34,222 nt of DNA from Candidatus Gastranaerophilales bacterium (GTDB taxonomy: Bacteria; Cyanobacteriota; Vampirovibrionia; Gastranaerophilales; Gastranaerophilaceae), in contig CANRGC010000017.1 in the NCBI GenBank assembly GCA_947630045.1, positions 1 through 34,222 on the forward strand. Direction: 5' to 3'. The position numbers were made by a program, and so were the translations under genes. Below are positions 33,821-34,222 of the stretch, piece after piece (within the stretch, counting starts at the first letter, position 1; each line of letters opens with the position of its first letter). The notes below the pieces were generated by a model. The model saw only the letters and a program-made list of their open reading frames with translations. It had not been told where the DNA came from and made no database searches.

Positions 33821-34222
33821 TTACTTATAACTTCCAACTTTTCTTCCGTATTTGTCATATTCAGTAATTCTACCTGATGAATCTTTTTTGAAACTTCCCG
33901 TCTTTTGTCCGTACTTATCATAAGAAGTTGTTACACCGCTTGAATTTGTTTTATAGGTTCCGACTTTTGAACCGTATTTATCATATTGAGTTGTTGTATT
34001 TCCGTTTATTTTATAACTTCCTGTTTTAGATCCGTATCTGTCATAAGAGTTATAACCTGATGAAGTTTGTTTGAAAGTTCCTGTTTTAGAGCCGTATTTA
34101 TCATATTGTGTAATGGTTCCGTTTGAATTCTTACAGGAACCTGTTTTTTGTCCGTATGCGTCATAAGAATTCGTCGCAAGACAAACATTCACACCTAAAA
34201 ATAAAATAAATAATGTTAAAAA
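33821..34222 (-). CDS. Secreted YDKYG-repeat protein, 5' end beyond the window
   Basis: The frame stays open to the window edge, so the start is not included. The last ten codons before the edge encode FLTLFILFLG, which continues into VNVCLATNS and looks like the core and end of a signal peptide; the GTG at 34192 is therefore not the real start. The mature part consists of six repeats of 20-21 residues with the theme YDKYGSKTGSYK followed by a variable SSG/NGT turn (tyrosines at residues 10, 30, 50, 70, 91 and 112 counted from the GTG). Period and YD/G spacing recall YD (RHS) repeats, but the series is short and lacks a toxin domain. It ends right after the last repeat. Confidence 0.75.
   Translation of the reverse strand, partial: FLTLFILFLGVNVCLATNSYDAYGQKTGSCKNSNGTITQYDKYGSKTGTFKQTSSGYNSYDRYGSKTGSYKINGNTTTQYDKYGSKVGTYKTNSSGVTTSYDKYGQKTGSFKKDSSGRITEYDKYGRKVGSYK

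Noticed and set aside
1-34222. tRNA, rRNA or known riboswitch
   Set aside because: No cloverleaf with a GTTCGAATCC-like arm, no rRNA core segments and no recognisable riboswitch leader were found by eye on either strand.

Overview
The window is an AT-rich chromosomal stretch from a bacterium with two membranes. The evidence is a complete RND tripartite efflux operon with a TolC-type outer-membrane factor and a type V autotransporter. The low GC, the efflux, lipoate and autotransporter gene set, and short N-terminal tags of the form MLQINPITSRVSFLG on otherwise unrelated proteins fit an uncultured host-associated lineage. Gut cyanobacterial Gastranaerophilales/Vampirovibrionia come to mind, with Elusimicrobiota as an alternative. 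This taxonomic reading is inference; no rRNA or tRNA gene is present.

Layout. 1-839: three copies (one partial) of a 190-bp palindrome-bearing intergenic repeat, then a run of short inverted repeats mostly with 3-nt loops, reaching into the last codons of uvrB. 840-9025 (minus): operon of adaptor, RND pump, outer-membrane factor and uvrB, with a recognisable extended -10 promoter and an adjacent near-palindrome. 9276-11665: a 54-aa small protein (plus), then a MalK/MsmX-type ABC ATPase and a PAS/histidine-kinase-like protein that has lost its phospho-acceptor His (minus). 11779-15223 (plus): dihydrolipoamide dehydrogenase (apparently leaderless mRNA) overlapping lipoyl synthase, then a flavodoxin and an iron-sulfur-flavoprotein-like reductase. 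15296-17949: a glycosyltransferase/hexapeptide-acyltransferase fusion and a kinase-fold-like protein. 18028-23844 (minus): RarA/MgsA, a 1181-aa Pmp-repeat autotransporter, and 3-methyladenine glycosylase I.

24094-34222 is accessory in character. It holds a 692-aa protein with a glycine-rich hydrophobic segment and an HEATH zinc-protease motif. A four-gene operon follows in which every product carries the same double-CxxC zinc ribbon, including a 29-aa protein that is nothing but the ribbon. Next is a solenoid protein whose start codon is separated from its body by an 11-G tract that puts it out of frame, a candidate phase-variable ON/OFF gene caught OFF. Then come an internally deleted AAA/DUF4143 ATPase, a macrodomain, a decayed fragment with a 22-bp duplication, and a small mobile-element-like cluster (unknown protein, N6-methylase without an NPPY motif, DUF6876-like protein). 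The window ends in a secreted 20-21-residue YDKYG repeat protein that is cut by the window edge.

The strongest candidates for undescribed biology are the poly-G switch, the zinc-ribbon operon, the degenerate sensor kinase beside a permease-less ABC ATPase, the (AT)7 tract at the autotransporter promoter, and the shared N-terminal tag.
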